In this document: piece by piece, positions 23,326-30,817 of the stretch | Numbering within the stretch: the first letter of the stretch is position 1 | How the letters are laid out: each line of letters opens with the position of its first letter | Source: Microcaldota archaeon | Lineage (GTDB): Archaea; Micrarchaeota; Micrarchaeia; Anstonellales; Bilamarchaeaceae | Direction: 5' to 3' | Length of the DNA stretch: 34,982 bases | Assembly (NCBI GenBank): GCA_016926175.1 | Contig: JAFGPA010000005.1 | Coordinates: 1 to 34,982, forward strand | The notes under the pieces: model-generated | The model's database searches: none | Seen by the model: only the letters and a program-made list of their open reading frames with translations | Told to the model about the DNA's origin: nothing | Translations under genes and position numbers: made by a program

Positions 23326-24057
23326 TTATTTCCTCAATGAAGATTCCTTGCCTACGAGCTCAGAAAGGACCTCCTCATGGATAAATCTCCTTCCGCCGAT
23401 CTTGACATGGGGTATTCTTCCACGGTCCAGCCTTCTTTCGAACGCATTCCTCTTGATCCTTATCCCGCCCTTGTGCAATTCCTTGATTGCCTGGCTGACG
23501 GAATAGTAATTTGAGCTTATGTGTGTCAATGCATCTACGGCATCTCTCGGGACAAGCCTTCTTGTTCCGAATTTGACAGAAGGAATCGATCCTTTTTCAA
23601 TTCTTCCTATAAATGCCCTGAAATTGATTTTTGGGTTGGATTTCTTGTAGTTTTCATATGCCTCTTTTACGGTGTAAAATTCGCTCTTTGTGCTTGTGAT
23701 ATCGTCAAGAACAGATTTGGGTATGTATCTCTTTCTTCCAACCTTTACGAATGGTATGGTTCCACGTTCAATTCTTCCGCCAAATGCCCTGAATGATATG
23801 AATACTCCGCTATTTTTCAGGTAATCATATGCGGATCTTACTGAATATAAATCATGTTTGCCTTCAAGCTCATCTTCAGATGCTTTCTGTCGGTAGAGAT
23901 TCTGGGCCACCTTAAAAACATTGCCTATGGAAGAGGACAAGCTTTTTTCAGTCTTCTCTCTTTCCTTTCGAATTTCTCCAACATCAATAGACTTAAATCT
24001 GTCGACAAAGTCATCATCGATTTCTGTTTCAATTATTATCTTTTTTCCACGAGGCAT
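23326..24057 (-). CDS. Putative DNA-binding protein with three tandem MerR/excisionase-like HTH repeats
   Basis: 243 residues from ATG 24057 (GGTGAT upstream; the in-frame TTG at 24069 is less likely). After a basic start and a helical linker, three repeats begin at Y71, Y128 and Y185, exactly 57 residues apart. Each has Y[ST]V, a helix, [RN]AF, then R[IL][ED][RK]G.IP.VK.G.R+[YLF][IV]P-like. This is the pattern of HTH_17/excisionase-type winged helices. Three per chain would let one protein read a long DNA site. The promoter contains several inverted repeats, suggesting autoregulation. No integrase or phage gene is nearby, so it is probably a chromosomal regulator or architectural protein. 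Confidence 0.8.
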   Translation of the reverse strand: MPRGKKIIIETEIDDDFVDRFKSIDVGEIRKEREKTEKSLSSSIGNVFKVAQNLYRQKASEDELEGKHDLYSVRSAYDYLKNSGVFISFRAFGGRIERGTIPFVKVGRKRYIPKSVLDDITSTKSEFYTVKEAYENYKKSNPKINFRAFIGRIEKGSIPSVKFGTRRLVPRDAVDALTHISSNYYSVSQAIKELHKGGIRIKRNAFERRLDRGRIPHVKIGGRRFIHEEVLSELVGKESSLRK

Positions 24058-24087
24058 GATATCACCCAATTATTGTAATTTATGCAT

Positions 24088-24106
24088 TTGTATGTTTTCC
24101 ATACAA
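24088..24106 (-). promoter_or_regulatory. Inverted repeat, possible operator of the triple-HTH gene
   Basis: TTGTATG (24088-24094) and CATACAA (24100-24106) form a perfect 7-base inverted repeat around TTTTC. It lies 31-49 bases upstream of ATG 24057, next to a TATA-like TTTATAGTA (- strand, 24107-24115), so a protein bound here would cover the promoter. Confidence 0.5.
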
Positions 24107-24122
24107 TACTATAAACAACACA

Positions 24123-24141
24123 GTTTATAAACATAATGTTT
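24123..24141. promoter_or_regulatory. Second cluster of palindromes upstream of the triple-HTH gene
   Basis: GTTTATAAAC (24123-24132) is a perfect 10-base palindrome. AAACAT-A-ATGTTT (24129-24141) is a 6-base inverted repeat that overlaps it. They lie between the upstream gene's stop and the promoter. Either part of the operator array or an alternative TATA region. Confidence 0.4.
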
Positions 24142-24156
24142 GTGAGGCTTACTCGT

Positions 24157-25407
24157 CTATGCTTTTGATTTTATGCGAAATACCAGATAAATGGCTAAAA
24201 TCGCTATAAAACCACCACTTATTATGTAAAATAATGGCATTCCCTGATCTTCTGGCTCTGTTTTTTGTGTATCTGTCTGGTTTTGTGTGTCCGGGTCTCT
24301 GACTGTCAAAGTGGAGAATTTACCATCAATTGTGGCCCTGTTTTCTGCCCTGTCCTTTACATCTGCTCTAAACTGAACGATGCTGTTTGGTGGTAATTGT
24401 GGAAATTCAACAGCAAAACTATTAAAACCTGTCGCAAATACCGTTGCCGAATCCCATGGCGTTGTTGCATCTGCGGGTTCCAGCCTGTAATTTACCCTCA
24501 TAGAAGTAACTTCGATGCCTGATGCAAATATTCCTTCATCTGTAACCTGGATGTTCAACCTTGTCCTGTTATTCACAACCTCTGCAAATATCTCTCCGAA
24601 TGTCGGTGCATGAACGTCATAAATAACTTCTATTTTGGCATTTTCTGCAGGAACCAGCATTCCTGATTTTACAATTCCTCTGTATACTACCTCATACTCT
24701 ATGTATTCCCCATATGCCCTTTCAGAGTAATAGATACCATTGTGCAATGTTATGGTCTCTCCGAGAATGGTTATTGTTGCCGGTATATGATCGCCCCTGT
24801 CATCCTTTGTTTCAACCTGAATATTGCTGTATGGAAAAATCACTGTGAAATCAACATCTTCATCCACAACTATTGTTCCGCTTTTTTTTGCAGCTTCAAA
24901 ATTTGCAAGATAGCTGTGGCTTCCTTTTGGAAAATGGAATTTTGCATAGCCGTTTTTGTCTGTTTTCTTAAGTTTGTCTCCAATGGTAACCGAGGCATTT
25001 GAAAGGCCGGCATTGTACTGGTCCTTTACATAAAAGTTAATGGGATAGACCTCCCTGAACTGTATATCGATTATGGGCCCGTGTTCCAGTGCTTTCACTG
25101 AAATGCTTTGGTTTATCCCTTCCACCCTTGCATAAGCCCATATTGTGCAGTCAATTTCGCGTACAGTTGTCCCCTGATTTCTTATAAGATAATGCACTTT
25201 TCCGTTTTCGTCAGTCAATCTTGGAACTGTTGTGAAGTATTTTTCTCCAAATGAAGTGCCAGGGTCATACCTGATCCATACTTCGGCATTTTGTATTGGC
25301 CGAAACTTTGCATCAAGCACCCGCAAATCAAATTCAACTGTTTTTCCGGAACAGTCCACGGCAAAAGCAGGCGCCAGTAAAAGTAGCAAAATAATAATCT
25401 CTTTCAT
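24157..25407 (-). CDS. Secreted, membrane-anchored beta-domain surface protein
   Basis: 416 residues from ATG 25407, chosen because TTTTAAAAG (25431-25439) is 23 bases upstream and the signal peptide (MKEIIILLLLLAPAFA) then starts correctly. The mature part is a series of Ig-like / carboxypeptidase-regulatory-like beta domains: VRVLDAKFRPIQNAEVWIRY-type strands recur around residues 25, 115 and 205, with GYAKFHFPKG loops. One C-terminal membrane helix (LFYIISGGFIAILAIYLVF) is followed by RIKSKA. A probable cell-surface adhesion or envelope protein; ligand unknown. Confidence 0.82.
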   Translation of the reverse strand: MKEIIILLLLLAPAFAVDCSGKTVEFDLRVLDAKFRPIQNAEVWIRYDPGTSFGEKYFTTVPRLTDENGKVHYLIRNQGTTVREIDCTIWAYARVEGINQSISVKALEHGPIIDIQFREVYPINFYVKDQYNAGLSNASVTIGDKLKKTDKNGYAKFHFPKGSHSYLANFEAAKKSGTIVVDEDVDFTVIFPYSNIQVETKDDRGDHIPATITILGETITLHNGIYYSERAYGEYIEYEVVYRGIVKSGMLVPAENAKIEVIYDVHAPTFGEIFAEVVNNRTRLNIQVTDEGIFASGIEVTSMRVNYRLEPADATTPWDSATVFATGFNSFAVEFPQLPPNSIVQFRADVKDRAENRATIDGKFSTLTVRDPDTQNQTDTQKTEPEDQGMPLFYIISGGFIAILAIYLVFRIKSKA

Positions 25408-25430
25408 GAAGTCTATAGTTGCTGCCAAAA

Positions 25431-25439
25431 CTTTTAAAA
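25431..25439 (-). promoter_or_regulatory. TATA element for the surface protein gene
   Basis: TTTTAAAAG on the - strand overlaps the stop codon of the upstream Nre gene and is 23 bases from ATG 25407. The surface gene is therefore transcribable on its own. Confidence 0.5.
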
Positions 25440-26591
25440 CTCTCCAATCGTCGTCTGCCTTGCCTTCAGCATCTCTCTCATAACAGTCCCCTGTTCAATG
25501 AATCTTGATACTGGCAGCTTCAGCCTTGTGGAAACATAATTCATTGCTCCTCTGAAATCTTCAAACTCTCTTGGTTTTTCTTTCATTGCGTTTCTTACAT
25601 TCTCCCTTACATTAAACACCCCCAGGGGGATGTATTTTTCATATGCTTCGCGCAGAACTATTGCTCCGGCCTGCTTTTTCATTGCATGCAATCCTTCCAG
25701 CACACCGAATTTGCAACTGTAGTAGCATCCGCCCACAGTTGAATATTCTGTTTTTGGCTTCCAGAATTCATGATCTGCAAATATCATTTCTTCCCGCCCC
25801 ATAATGTGTATAAAAGCTTCTATCCATTCATATTGCCACGGCGTCGGCAACAAAATGACTGCATAGTAGTTGTTCAGGCTTGAAAATTCAAATACCTGAA
25901 AACTGTGGAGGATGTCAAAATATTTTACCTGCTGATAAAGATGATCGGCAAGCATGCTGTCAACTGCTGTAATGGACCATCTTGTCGGAACAAGCTTTCT
26001 GTTTTTTCCAATTCCCATTGTTCCTGTGGACAATGCCTTCTGCATCTGTGAAACCAGCACATGTTTGCCATACAATTTTGTAACCGCCTCTTTTGCCTTC
26101 AGATCAGTATCGTAGTGTACATGCTCCAGATCCCTGTTCCATTTCACATTTGCAATGTCAAACCTTTCCAGTCCTGCACTTGGCCCGAATGGCTGGTGTT
26201 CATCATCAAAAGTGAATCCCCGGGGCTTTGTTTTGAATTCCGCTTCGCTCTGGACCGATTCCTCTGCCAGCGATATTTCCTGCAGTTTTCCAACAAGCCT
26301 GTTTTCAACATCATGGATGTCAACAAGCTGTTTCCCCCTGACAAGATCCATCCTGAAATTTATTATTTCCTCCTGGCTCTTATGCTTTGGAATCCATTGT
26401 TCAGGAGTGTCAAGAATGGAACTCTCGCCATAATCTGCTATCATAGGCCCAATTGCAACCTTTGGATAACCGGCCTTGCCGATAAAAACAGAAGGCGGAC
26501 TGCTGCCATCCATTTTTTCATCCAGTTCAACAGACTTCCATCTCATTCCTGAAGTTATTTTCTTCAGATAGGCTCCTTTGCCCATTGCCAT
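25434..26591 (-). CDS. nreA: Nre-family archaeal DNA repair protein
   Basis: 385 residues from ATG 26591. Members are archaeal proteins that bind PCNA and contribute to DNA damage tolerance. Recognisable are GSSPPSVFIGKAGYPKVAIG near the N-terminus, LDTPEQW, IINFRMDLVRG, the central EFWKPKTEYSTVGGCYYSC and the C-terminal ARQTTIGEF, whose QTTIGEF resembles a PCNA-interacting motif. The N-terminal cysteine-rich zinc finger of many family members is missing; the protein begins only about 24 residues before GSSPP. A TATA-like element (26611-26620) sits 19 bases upstream. Confidence 0.92.
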   Translation of the reverse strand: MAMGKGAYLKKITSGMRWKSVELDEKMDGSSPPSVFIGKAGYPKVAIGPMIADYGESSILDTPEQWIPKHKSQEEIINFRMDLVRGKQLVDIHDVENRLVGKLQEISLAEESVQSEAEFKTKPRGFTFDDEHQPFGPSAGLERFDIANVKWNRDLEHVHYDTDLKAKEAVTKLYGKHVLVSQMQKALSTGTMGIGKNRKLVPTRWSITAVDSMLADHLYQQVKYFDILHSFQVFEFSSLNNYYAVILLPTPWQYEWIEAFIHIMGREEMIFADHEFWKPKTEYSTVGGCYYSCKFGVLEGLHAMKKQAGAIVLREAYEKYIPLGVFNVRENVRNAMKEKPREFEDFRGAMNYVSTRLKLPVSRFIEQGTVMREMLKARQTTIGEF

Positions 26592-26610
26592 TATAAGCAA
26601 TTAGAAGTTT

Positions 26611-26620
26611 CAGATAATAA
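26611..26620 (-). promoter_or_regulatory. TATA-like element for the Nre gene
   Basis: TTATTATCTG on the - strand is about 20 bases upstream of ATG 26591, consistent with a leaderless mRNA. Confidence 0.4.
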
Positions 26621-26644
26621 ACATTCACACAGATCATTTCCGCA

Positions 26645-28555
26645 CTAGTCAACAACTATATCGTTTCCGACCCGCCTTATTTTTATTGCGCTGGGATGAT
26701 CCAGCTTTTTGTCGCTGATGTAGTAAAAGAAAATTTCTCCATTGGGGGATTCTGTTTTCAGTATGCTGTTCTCTCCGTATTTCATTTCAATTTTTTCAGC
26801 ATCTAATGCGTCCACTTCCAGTGCCCACCGCCCAGCTCCTTCAGGGAACCTGAGTAGGTAGGGCATTCTTAGTTTTGGATCGTTTGGCAGGCTTATTGCC
26901 TGTGGCGCTTCTGATATCCTTCTTCTTTCAAGGTCTTTTTTAAGGTCCTGAAGCCTGCCCTTCCAGTTATTTTCAATTCCAAGTACCTTTATCCTTCCGT
27001 TCTGGTAAGCCGTTCTTACTGTTTCAGGGTACTGGTATTCAAATGCAAGATACCACCTTCCCTTCAATGAAACGAGTGGGATGCCTGCCCCTCTTTCCAG
27101 CTGTCTTTCTGCAATTGAAAGAAGCGAATTAAGATCAGAAATTGGCAGATCCTTGAATTTTTCTCCAATTGGGTAAAGATATCTCTCCCCTTCCTGATAG
27201 GTCTGCATAAGCCCCTGAACCTCGGTTTCATATGGAAGCAATGTTCTGCCTTCTGGAGGAAGCGAGGGCCCCCGGTCACCATATCTGCTTGCATGGAATA
27301 TTTTTTCATTTAAGAAAAGGCACCTGCCGTTTCTGGGCTGAACCCAGATTTCATTGCCCTTTCTGCTTACAATCCTTGTTTTTTCCATTCCAACAACCGT
27401 CTCTTTCCAGTCTGAAAGATCGGCAATCCTGAAGATATAATATCTTCTGCCATTGATTGTTGCCTTATCAAATGCTGCAAACCTGTTCAACACCACTAGA
27501 TTGTATTCGTTTACTGTATCTTCATCAGGAACCGGGTGCATAAACAATGCCCTGTCCTCGGGAAGATATTTGAAATATCTTTCCATGTCATCATCGCTGA
27601 TCCTTTCCTGGACAAAATTTGGCGGCCATTCCACTTCTGCAAATTCCCTTGCAACAATATCCATTCTCTCAAGAAATTCCGGACTTGTCATTTCGTCCGG
27701 CCATATGTTGAGATATCTGCCCGTTCTTGCACATGATTTTGCCCCTTCTTCAGGATAATCCGCCACGCGATAGTACTTTCCTCCAAGCTTTATTCCATCA
27801 TCTTCTGAAGGAATTATCCACATTCTTATTCCTTCAGGAATGCATTCAGCGCCTTTGCGCTCTTCATCAGAAATCTCAAACAGGAGAAGCTCATCTTCCC
27901 AGGGTATCCCTTCCGGCATTAATTCTATTTCCTCGGTCTTTACCTCATATGTGTCATCCTGATCAGTAAGCTGCAGTCTCAATCGCACGCTTTCAAGAGG
28001 CACTTCTTCAATCTCTTCTTCCTGCATAACTGCCACTGGAGCCGGTTCCGGAGGCACTGAAAGATAATCAAGATCCTCTTCTTCAGCTTCTTCTGCAAGT
28101 TTTCTTTTTCTCTCTTCTATCGCATTCCTTTTCTCAGCCAGTCTTTTTTCTTCTTCAGCCTTTTTACCAATTATGGCTTTGACGTCCTCCAGTGCCATAT
28201 CCAGAGAATCAGTTTTGTCGGGAATTCCAAAGGCTTCAAGATGAAACAGCTCTTCACTGTCGTCGACAGCGCCTGTTGGTTTGCTGTCTCTTGCGCTGAA
28301 AATCACACCTGCCTTTGGCGGAACAGCTCTTTTTCTTGCTGTACCCTCATGAAGAGCAACAAAATCCGAGGTGCCGATTCTCAACCTGTCTGCAAGTATA
28401 TTTGCTCCCTTTTGCAGGTCCTCAGTCATTCTTAACATGAGATTTTCTGTTTTCAGTGGTTTTAGTCCCCATTGCAATCTAAGCCTTGCTCCCATTCCGT
28501 CTGTTGATAAATGGATGTTTTTTATGTTCACTGAGTGCTTTCTAGTGCTGCCCAT
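26645..28555 (-). CDS. 636-residue protein of unknown function
   Basis: No signal peptide or membrane helix, so probably cytoplasmic. The N-terminal 30 residues look like a strand-rich start (VNIKNIHLSTDGMGARLRLQ). Residues about 115-165 form a highly charged helix (AEEEKRLAEKRNAIEERKRK). From 170 on there is a proline-rich linker (PPEPAPVAV) and then several repeated modules with a KG+YYR/NGRYY/KGRWYLA core followed by acidic loops, as in ARTGRYLNIWPDEM and GNEIWVQPRNGRCLF. A GAGAGGAA ribosome-binding site precedes ATG 28555. The modules suggest a repetitive beta scaffold, perhaps a lineage-specific protein. No relative is recognised. Confidence 0.85.
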   Translation of the reverse strand: MGSTRKHSVNIKNIHLSTDGMGARLRLQWGLKPLKTENLMLRMTEDLQKGANILADRLRIGTSDFVALHEGTARKRAVPPKAGVIFSARDSKPTGAVDDSEELFHLEAFGIPDKTDSLDMALEDVKAIIGKKAEEEKRLAEKRNAIEERKRKLAEEAEEEDLDYLSVPPEPAPVAVMQEEEIEEVPLESVRLRLQLTDQDDTYEVKTEEIELMPEGIPWEDELLLFEISDEERKGAECIPEGIRMWIIPSEDDGIKLGGKYYRVADYPEEGAKSCARTGRYLNIWPDEMTSPEFLERMDIVAREFAEVEWPPNFVQERISDDDMERYFKYLPEDRALFMHPVPDEDTVNEYNLVVLNRFAAFDKATINGRRYYIFRIADLSDWKETVVGMEKTRIVSRKGNEIWVQPRNGRCLFLNEKIFHASRYGDRGPSLPPEGRTLLPYETEVQGLMQTYQEGERYLYPIGEKFKDLPISDLNSLLSIAERQLERGAGIPLVSLKGRWYLAFEYQYPETVRTAYQNGRIKVLGIENNWKGRLQDLKKDLERRRISEAPQAISLPNDPKLRMPYLLRFPEGAGRWALEVDALDAEKIEMKYGENSILKTESPNGEIFFYYISDKKLDHPSAIKIRRVGNDIVVD

Positions 28556-28627
28556 TTGGTTCCTCTCTTGAGTTAATTGTGTTAAAAACAGTTTTTAAAT
28601 GTTTGTCAATCCCTTTCCTGGCCATTG

Positions 28628-28638
28628 TTTTTATATTT
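28628..28638 (+). promoter_or_regulatory. TATA element for tRNA-Gly
   Basis: TTTTTATATTT lies 27 bases before the first base of the tRNA gene, a normal archaeal tRNA promoter spacing with a short leader. Confidence 0.5.
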
Positions 28639-28665
28639 CTTTTCCAACAAGCTATTTTCCTAATT

Positions 28666-28737
28666 GCGACCGTAGTCTACCGGTTATGATTCGAGATTGC
28701 CAATCTCGCGGACCGGGTTCGATTCCCGGCGGTCGCA
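28666..28737 (+). tRNA. tRNA-Gly (anticodon GCC)
   Basis: 72 bases folding into a complete cloverleaf. The acceptor stem is GCGACCG/CGGTCGC (7 pairs), with a discriminator A at 28737. The anticodon stem is CGAGA/TCTCG with loop TTGCCAA, giving GCC for glycine. The T arm is CCGGG-TTCGATT-CCCGG. The D arm is the weakest part, with three pairs and one mismatch. No intron and no encoded CCA. A T-run at 28760-28764 may terminate transcription. Confidence 0.95.
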
Positions 28738-28797
28738 TTGACCGGGGCAGTCCAACCGCTTTTTCATATCTCTATAAATCCGGCAAAAATAGTCTTC

Positions 28798-28805
28798 TTT
28801 TAAAG
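28798..28805 (+). promoter_or_regulatory. TATA element for the SerK-like gene
   Basis: TTTTAAAG at 28798-28805 is 21 bases before ATG 28827, so the reading frame that continues upstream through the tRNA gene is not coding. Confidence 0.5.
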
Positions 28806-28826
28806 CTATCCAAACACAGAAAAATA

Positions 28827-29621
28827 ATGGAACAACTAATGGAGGAATTGCTATCCTGTTTGGAAATAAGGCCGGTCAAAGACCTGCTTCCTCATGAACA
28901 GACAATCCCCTACAATCTAAAAAGACTCAAAGTTGCAATGCTGAATCTTGGCCAGATAGTGGACCCAATCATCACTGATACAAAAACAGGGCTGGTGATA
29001 GACGGCAATCACAGGCGGAAAGTCCTTGAAATAATGGAAATTCCATTTGCCCCGGTTCAGACTGTTGATTATATGCGGGAGGACATAGAGGTTGGCACCT
29101 GGCACATTTCCCTTAAATTCAAGCCCCGGGATCTTTTCACAATAGACTCATTAAACCATGAGAAAGTGGACTATGAAACCGGAAAACAGGCAGTAAACTC
29201 CCTCAAGGCTCCATTCATGCTTATAAGCAAAGATGAATGCCACCTGATCAATCCTGGAGATTACAAGCTCAGGGAGATGGTGGAGGAGCAGAATCACATT
29301 ATTGACAGTCTTGAAAAAACATCTCTGGAATACTTCCCTGCAGAAGACATAAACCAGCAAATAGAAAGAGGCCAGTCCGTACTTTTCAGAAGGTCGTATA
29401 CCAAACACGAAATAATCAAGACAGCACAGGAGCATTCTCCGCTTCCTCCCAAATCAACAAGGCATCTTGTTCCATGGAGGGTTATCCGGCTTAATATGAA
29501 GCTGGGCTGGCTCCATCGTTCCATTGAAGATGCGGGAACAGAAATGAAAAGAACCCTTAGCAACCGGATTTACAGCGGCAATGTGAGAAAATATTATGAA
29601 CCTGTAACAGTTATTTACTGA
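28827..29621 (+). CDS. ParB/SerK-like protein, possible free L-serine kinase
   Basis: 264 residues. The N-terminal half has the ParB/sulfiredoxin-type core: LPHEQT with E24, VDPIITDTKTGLVIDGNHRRKVLE with D59-G-N-H62-R63-R64. The C-terminal LPPKSTRHLVPWRVIRLNMK resembles the P.K.TRH..P.R.. stretch of archaeal free-serine kinases (SerK, ADP-dependent), which phosphorylate serine for cysteine synthesis. The ParB DNA-binding HTH is absent. I therefore prefer a SerK-like kinase to a chromosome-partition protein, but the family holds many functions. Confidence 0.7.
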   Translation: MEQLMEELLSCLEIRPVKDLLPHEQTIPYNLKRLKVAMLNLGQIVDPIITDTKTGLVIDGNHRRKVLEIMEIPFAPVQTVDYMREDIEVGTWHISLKFKPRDLFTIDSLNHEKVDYETGKQAVNSLKAPFMLISKDECHLINPGDYKLREMVEEQNHIIDSLEKTSLEYFPAEDINQQIERGQSVLFRRSYTKHEIIKTAQEHSPLPPKSTRHLVPWRVIRLNMKLGWLHRSIEDAGTEMKRTLSNRIYSGNVRKYYEPVTVIY

Positions 29622-30214
29622 TTTTTTGATGCAAAATCAGGATTTATAAGGTTATATTCTGCAGGCATTCTCATATGGTGGGTGCCTATTCCGTTTTCAA
29701 ATTCCATCCTTATGACTTTGCCACTTAAAAATTCATCATAAAACAACGCCCTGTCGGGTTTTACTACCACTCCTTCCATTTTGCCTTCAACAGCATAAGC
29801 GGACCGGAGATCTATCATTTTTTCTATTTCCTCCAAACTTAATTTTCCCCGGCCTACTATGTTTGCCGGAAAAATGCCGCTTCTTAAAACTTCTGGCAGC
29901 TCATTTGTTTTTCTCATGTAATAAAGCACTGCATCGTGCTTTTCTTCAGGACCAAAAAACTGTCCTTTGCCAAGGTCAAAAATGTCAAAAATCATGTATC
30001 TTGCAGGCACTGCGTAGGTTATGGAATGCCTTTTTTTAAGGTCCTCTGTACAGAAAATGTATTTTCTACAGCTTGCAATAGTTTGTTTTCCATCCATTTT
30101 TTCTTCTACAATTACTTTTCCAGACAAAAGATAATCCCTGTCCTTGTCAGACATCACTGGCTTCCTTATATTGTTGTTTCTGAATCTCACTGGTTTTGGA
30201 TAAGTAAATTGCAT
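29615..30214 (-). CDS. Minimal RNA-ligase-like nucleotidyltransferase
   Basis: 199 residues that correspond only to the adenylation domain of ATP-dependent polynucleotide ligases. Motif I is EEKMDGKQT with nucleophile K39; motif III is YMIFDIFD; motif IV is MEGVVVKP (E147); motif V GKVIRMEF has Lys166 but an Arg (R169) where a second lysine is usual. No OB-fold or other C-terminal domain follows. It could seal RNA or DNA nicks, or could be an AMP transferase with another target. TTTTTAAAT (30238-30246) is 23 bases upstream. Confidence 0.8.
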   Translation of the reverse strand: MQFTYPKPVRFRNNNIRKPVMSDKDRDYLLSGKVIVEEKMDGKQTIASCRKYIFCTEDLKKRHSITYAVPARYMIFDIFDLGKGQFFGPEEKHDAVLYYMRKTNELPEVLRSGIFPANIVGRGKLSLEEIEKMIDLRSAYAVEGKMEGVVVKPDRALFYDEFLSGKVIRMEFENGIGTHHMRMPAEYNLINPDFASKNQ

Positions 30215-30237
30215 ATCTTCATTAATAACTGAAACCC

Positions 30238-30246
30238 TTTTTAAAT
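30238..30246 (-). promoter_or_regulatory. TATA element for the RNA-ligase-like gene
   Basis: On the - strand ATTTAAAAA ends 23 bases before ATG 30214. It is separate from the + strand element of the PIN gene at 30273-30280. Confidence 0.5.
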
Positions 30247-30272
30247 GTTATTAAAAGTGTTATAATAGTTAC

Positions 30273-30280
30273 ATTTAAAT
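30273..30280 (+). promoter_or_regulatory. TATA element for the PIN gene
   Basis: The palindrome ATTTAAAT at 30273-30280 is 24 bases before ATG 30305, fitting a leaderless start. The surrounding 60 bases are very AT-rich. Confidence 0.5.
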
Positions 30281-30304
30281 ACATTATTATACATATTATA
30301 TCAC

Positions 30305-30817
30305 ATGCAGACATTACGTTCCCTTTCTCTTCTGCCCAAGAAAGAGCCATTCAAAGGTATTGCCCCACTCACAGACCGGCCTAAGCAGAAAGTGCTCCTT
30401 TTCGATACCTGCTATGTCATATCGCTTGCAAAGTCCGGCTATCCAATAGAAAAATCTCTTGAAAAACTTAAACAAAAAGGCAATGTTCCTGTTACCACAA
30501 CTCAGGTAATGGAGGAGCTGGAGAATATAGCTTCATCAAGAAGAAAAGACAATGGCGAGCCGGTACTTACAAGCAGGCAAATGTGCGAAATCCGCACGTG
30601 TACCTACAATGGCATTCTCAATGTTTTTTCTGTTGAAATCAGCGATATGCTCAGGAAAACAGCAAAAAAGCTCCTAAGAAAACATTCACAAAAAAACAAT
30701 GAACGGGTTGGCGAAGGAGAGCTTTCACTATTTGCACTTTCCCATAAGCTTGGCCTTGCGTCAATCTCATGGGAAATAAAAAGCAATGATTCTGATGTTC
30801 AGGCGCTGGTTGCCTAG
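30305..30817 (+). CDS. PIN-domain protein, putative ribonuclease
   Basis: 170 residues. After a basic N-terminal stretch of ~28 residues the PIN fold starts with VLLFDTCYVISL (D34). Further acidic candidates are E70/E71 (VMEELENIA), E137/E139 (GEGELSLFALSHKLG) and D162/D164 near the end. PIN proteins of this kind cleave RNA, as VapC toxins or as processing enzymes. No antitoxin gene lies next to it, both neighbours being on the opposite strand, so a stand-alone RNA-processing or regulatory role is more likely. It overlaps the glutaredoxin gene by four bases (CTAG). Confidence 0.8.
   Translation: MQTLRSLSLLPKKEPFKGIAPLTDRPKQKVLLFDTCYVISLAKSGYPIEKSLEKLKQKGNVPVTTTQVMEELENIASSRRKDNGEPVLTSRQMCEIRTCTYNGILNVFSVEISDMLRKTAKKLLRKHSQKNNERVGEGELSLFALSHKLGLASISWEIKSNDSDVQALVA

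Noticed and set aside
23326-24057. Phage or integrated-element excisionase
   Set aside because: No integrase, phage structural gene or attachment-site repeat is nearby, and the neighbours are core chromosomal genes.
28666-28737. tRNA-Gly as an integration site with a duplicated 3' end
   Set aside because: I found no second copy of the tRNA 3' end in the following kilobases.
28599-28826. N-terminal extension of the SerK-like reading frame through the tRNA-Gly gene
   Set aside because: The frame is open by chance. It covers the tRNA, and a TATA element at 28798-28805 places the start at 28827.
28827-29621. ParB chromosome-partition protein
   Set aside because: The DNA-binding HTH is missing, there is no ParA-like ATPase next to it and the C-terminus resembles free-serine kinases.
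30305-30817. VapBC-type toxin-antitoxin pair
   Set aside because: The PIN gene has no co-directional partner. Both neighbours are on the other strand and are recognisable as a ligase-like protein and a glutaredoxin.
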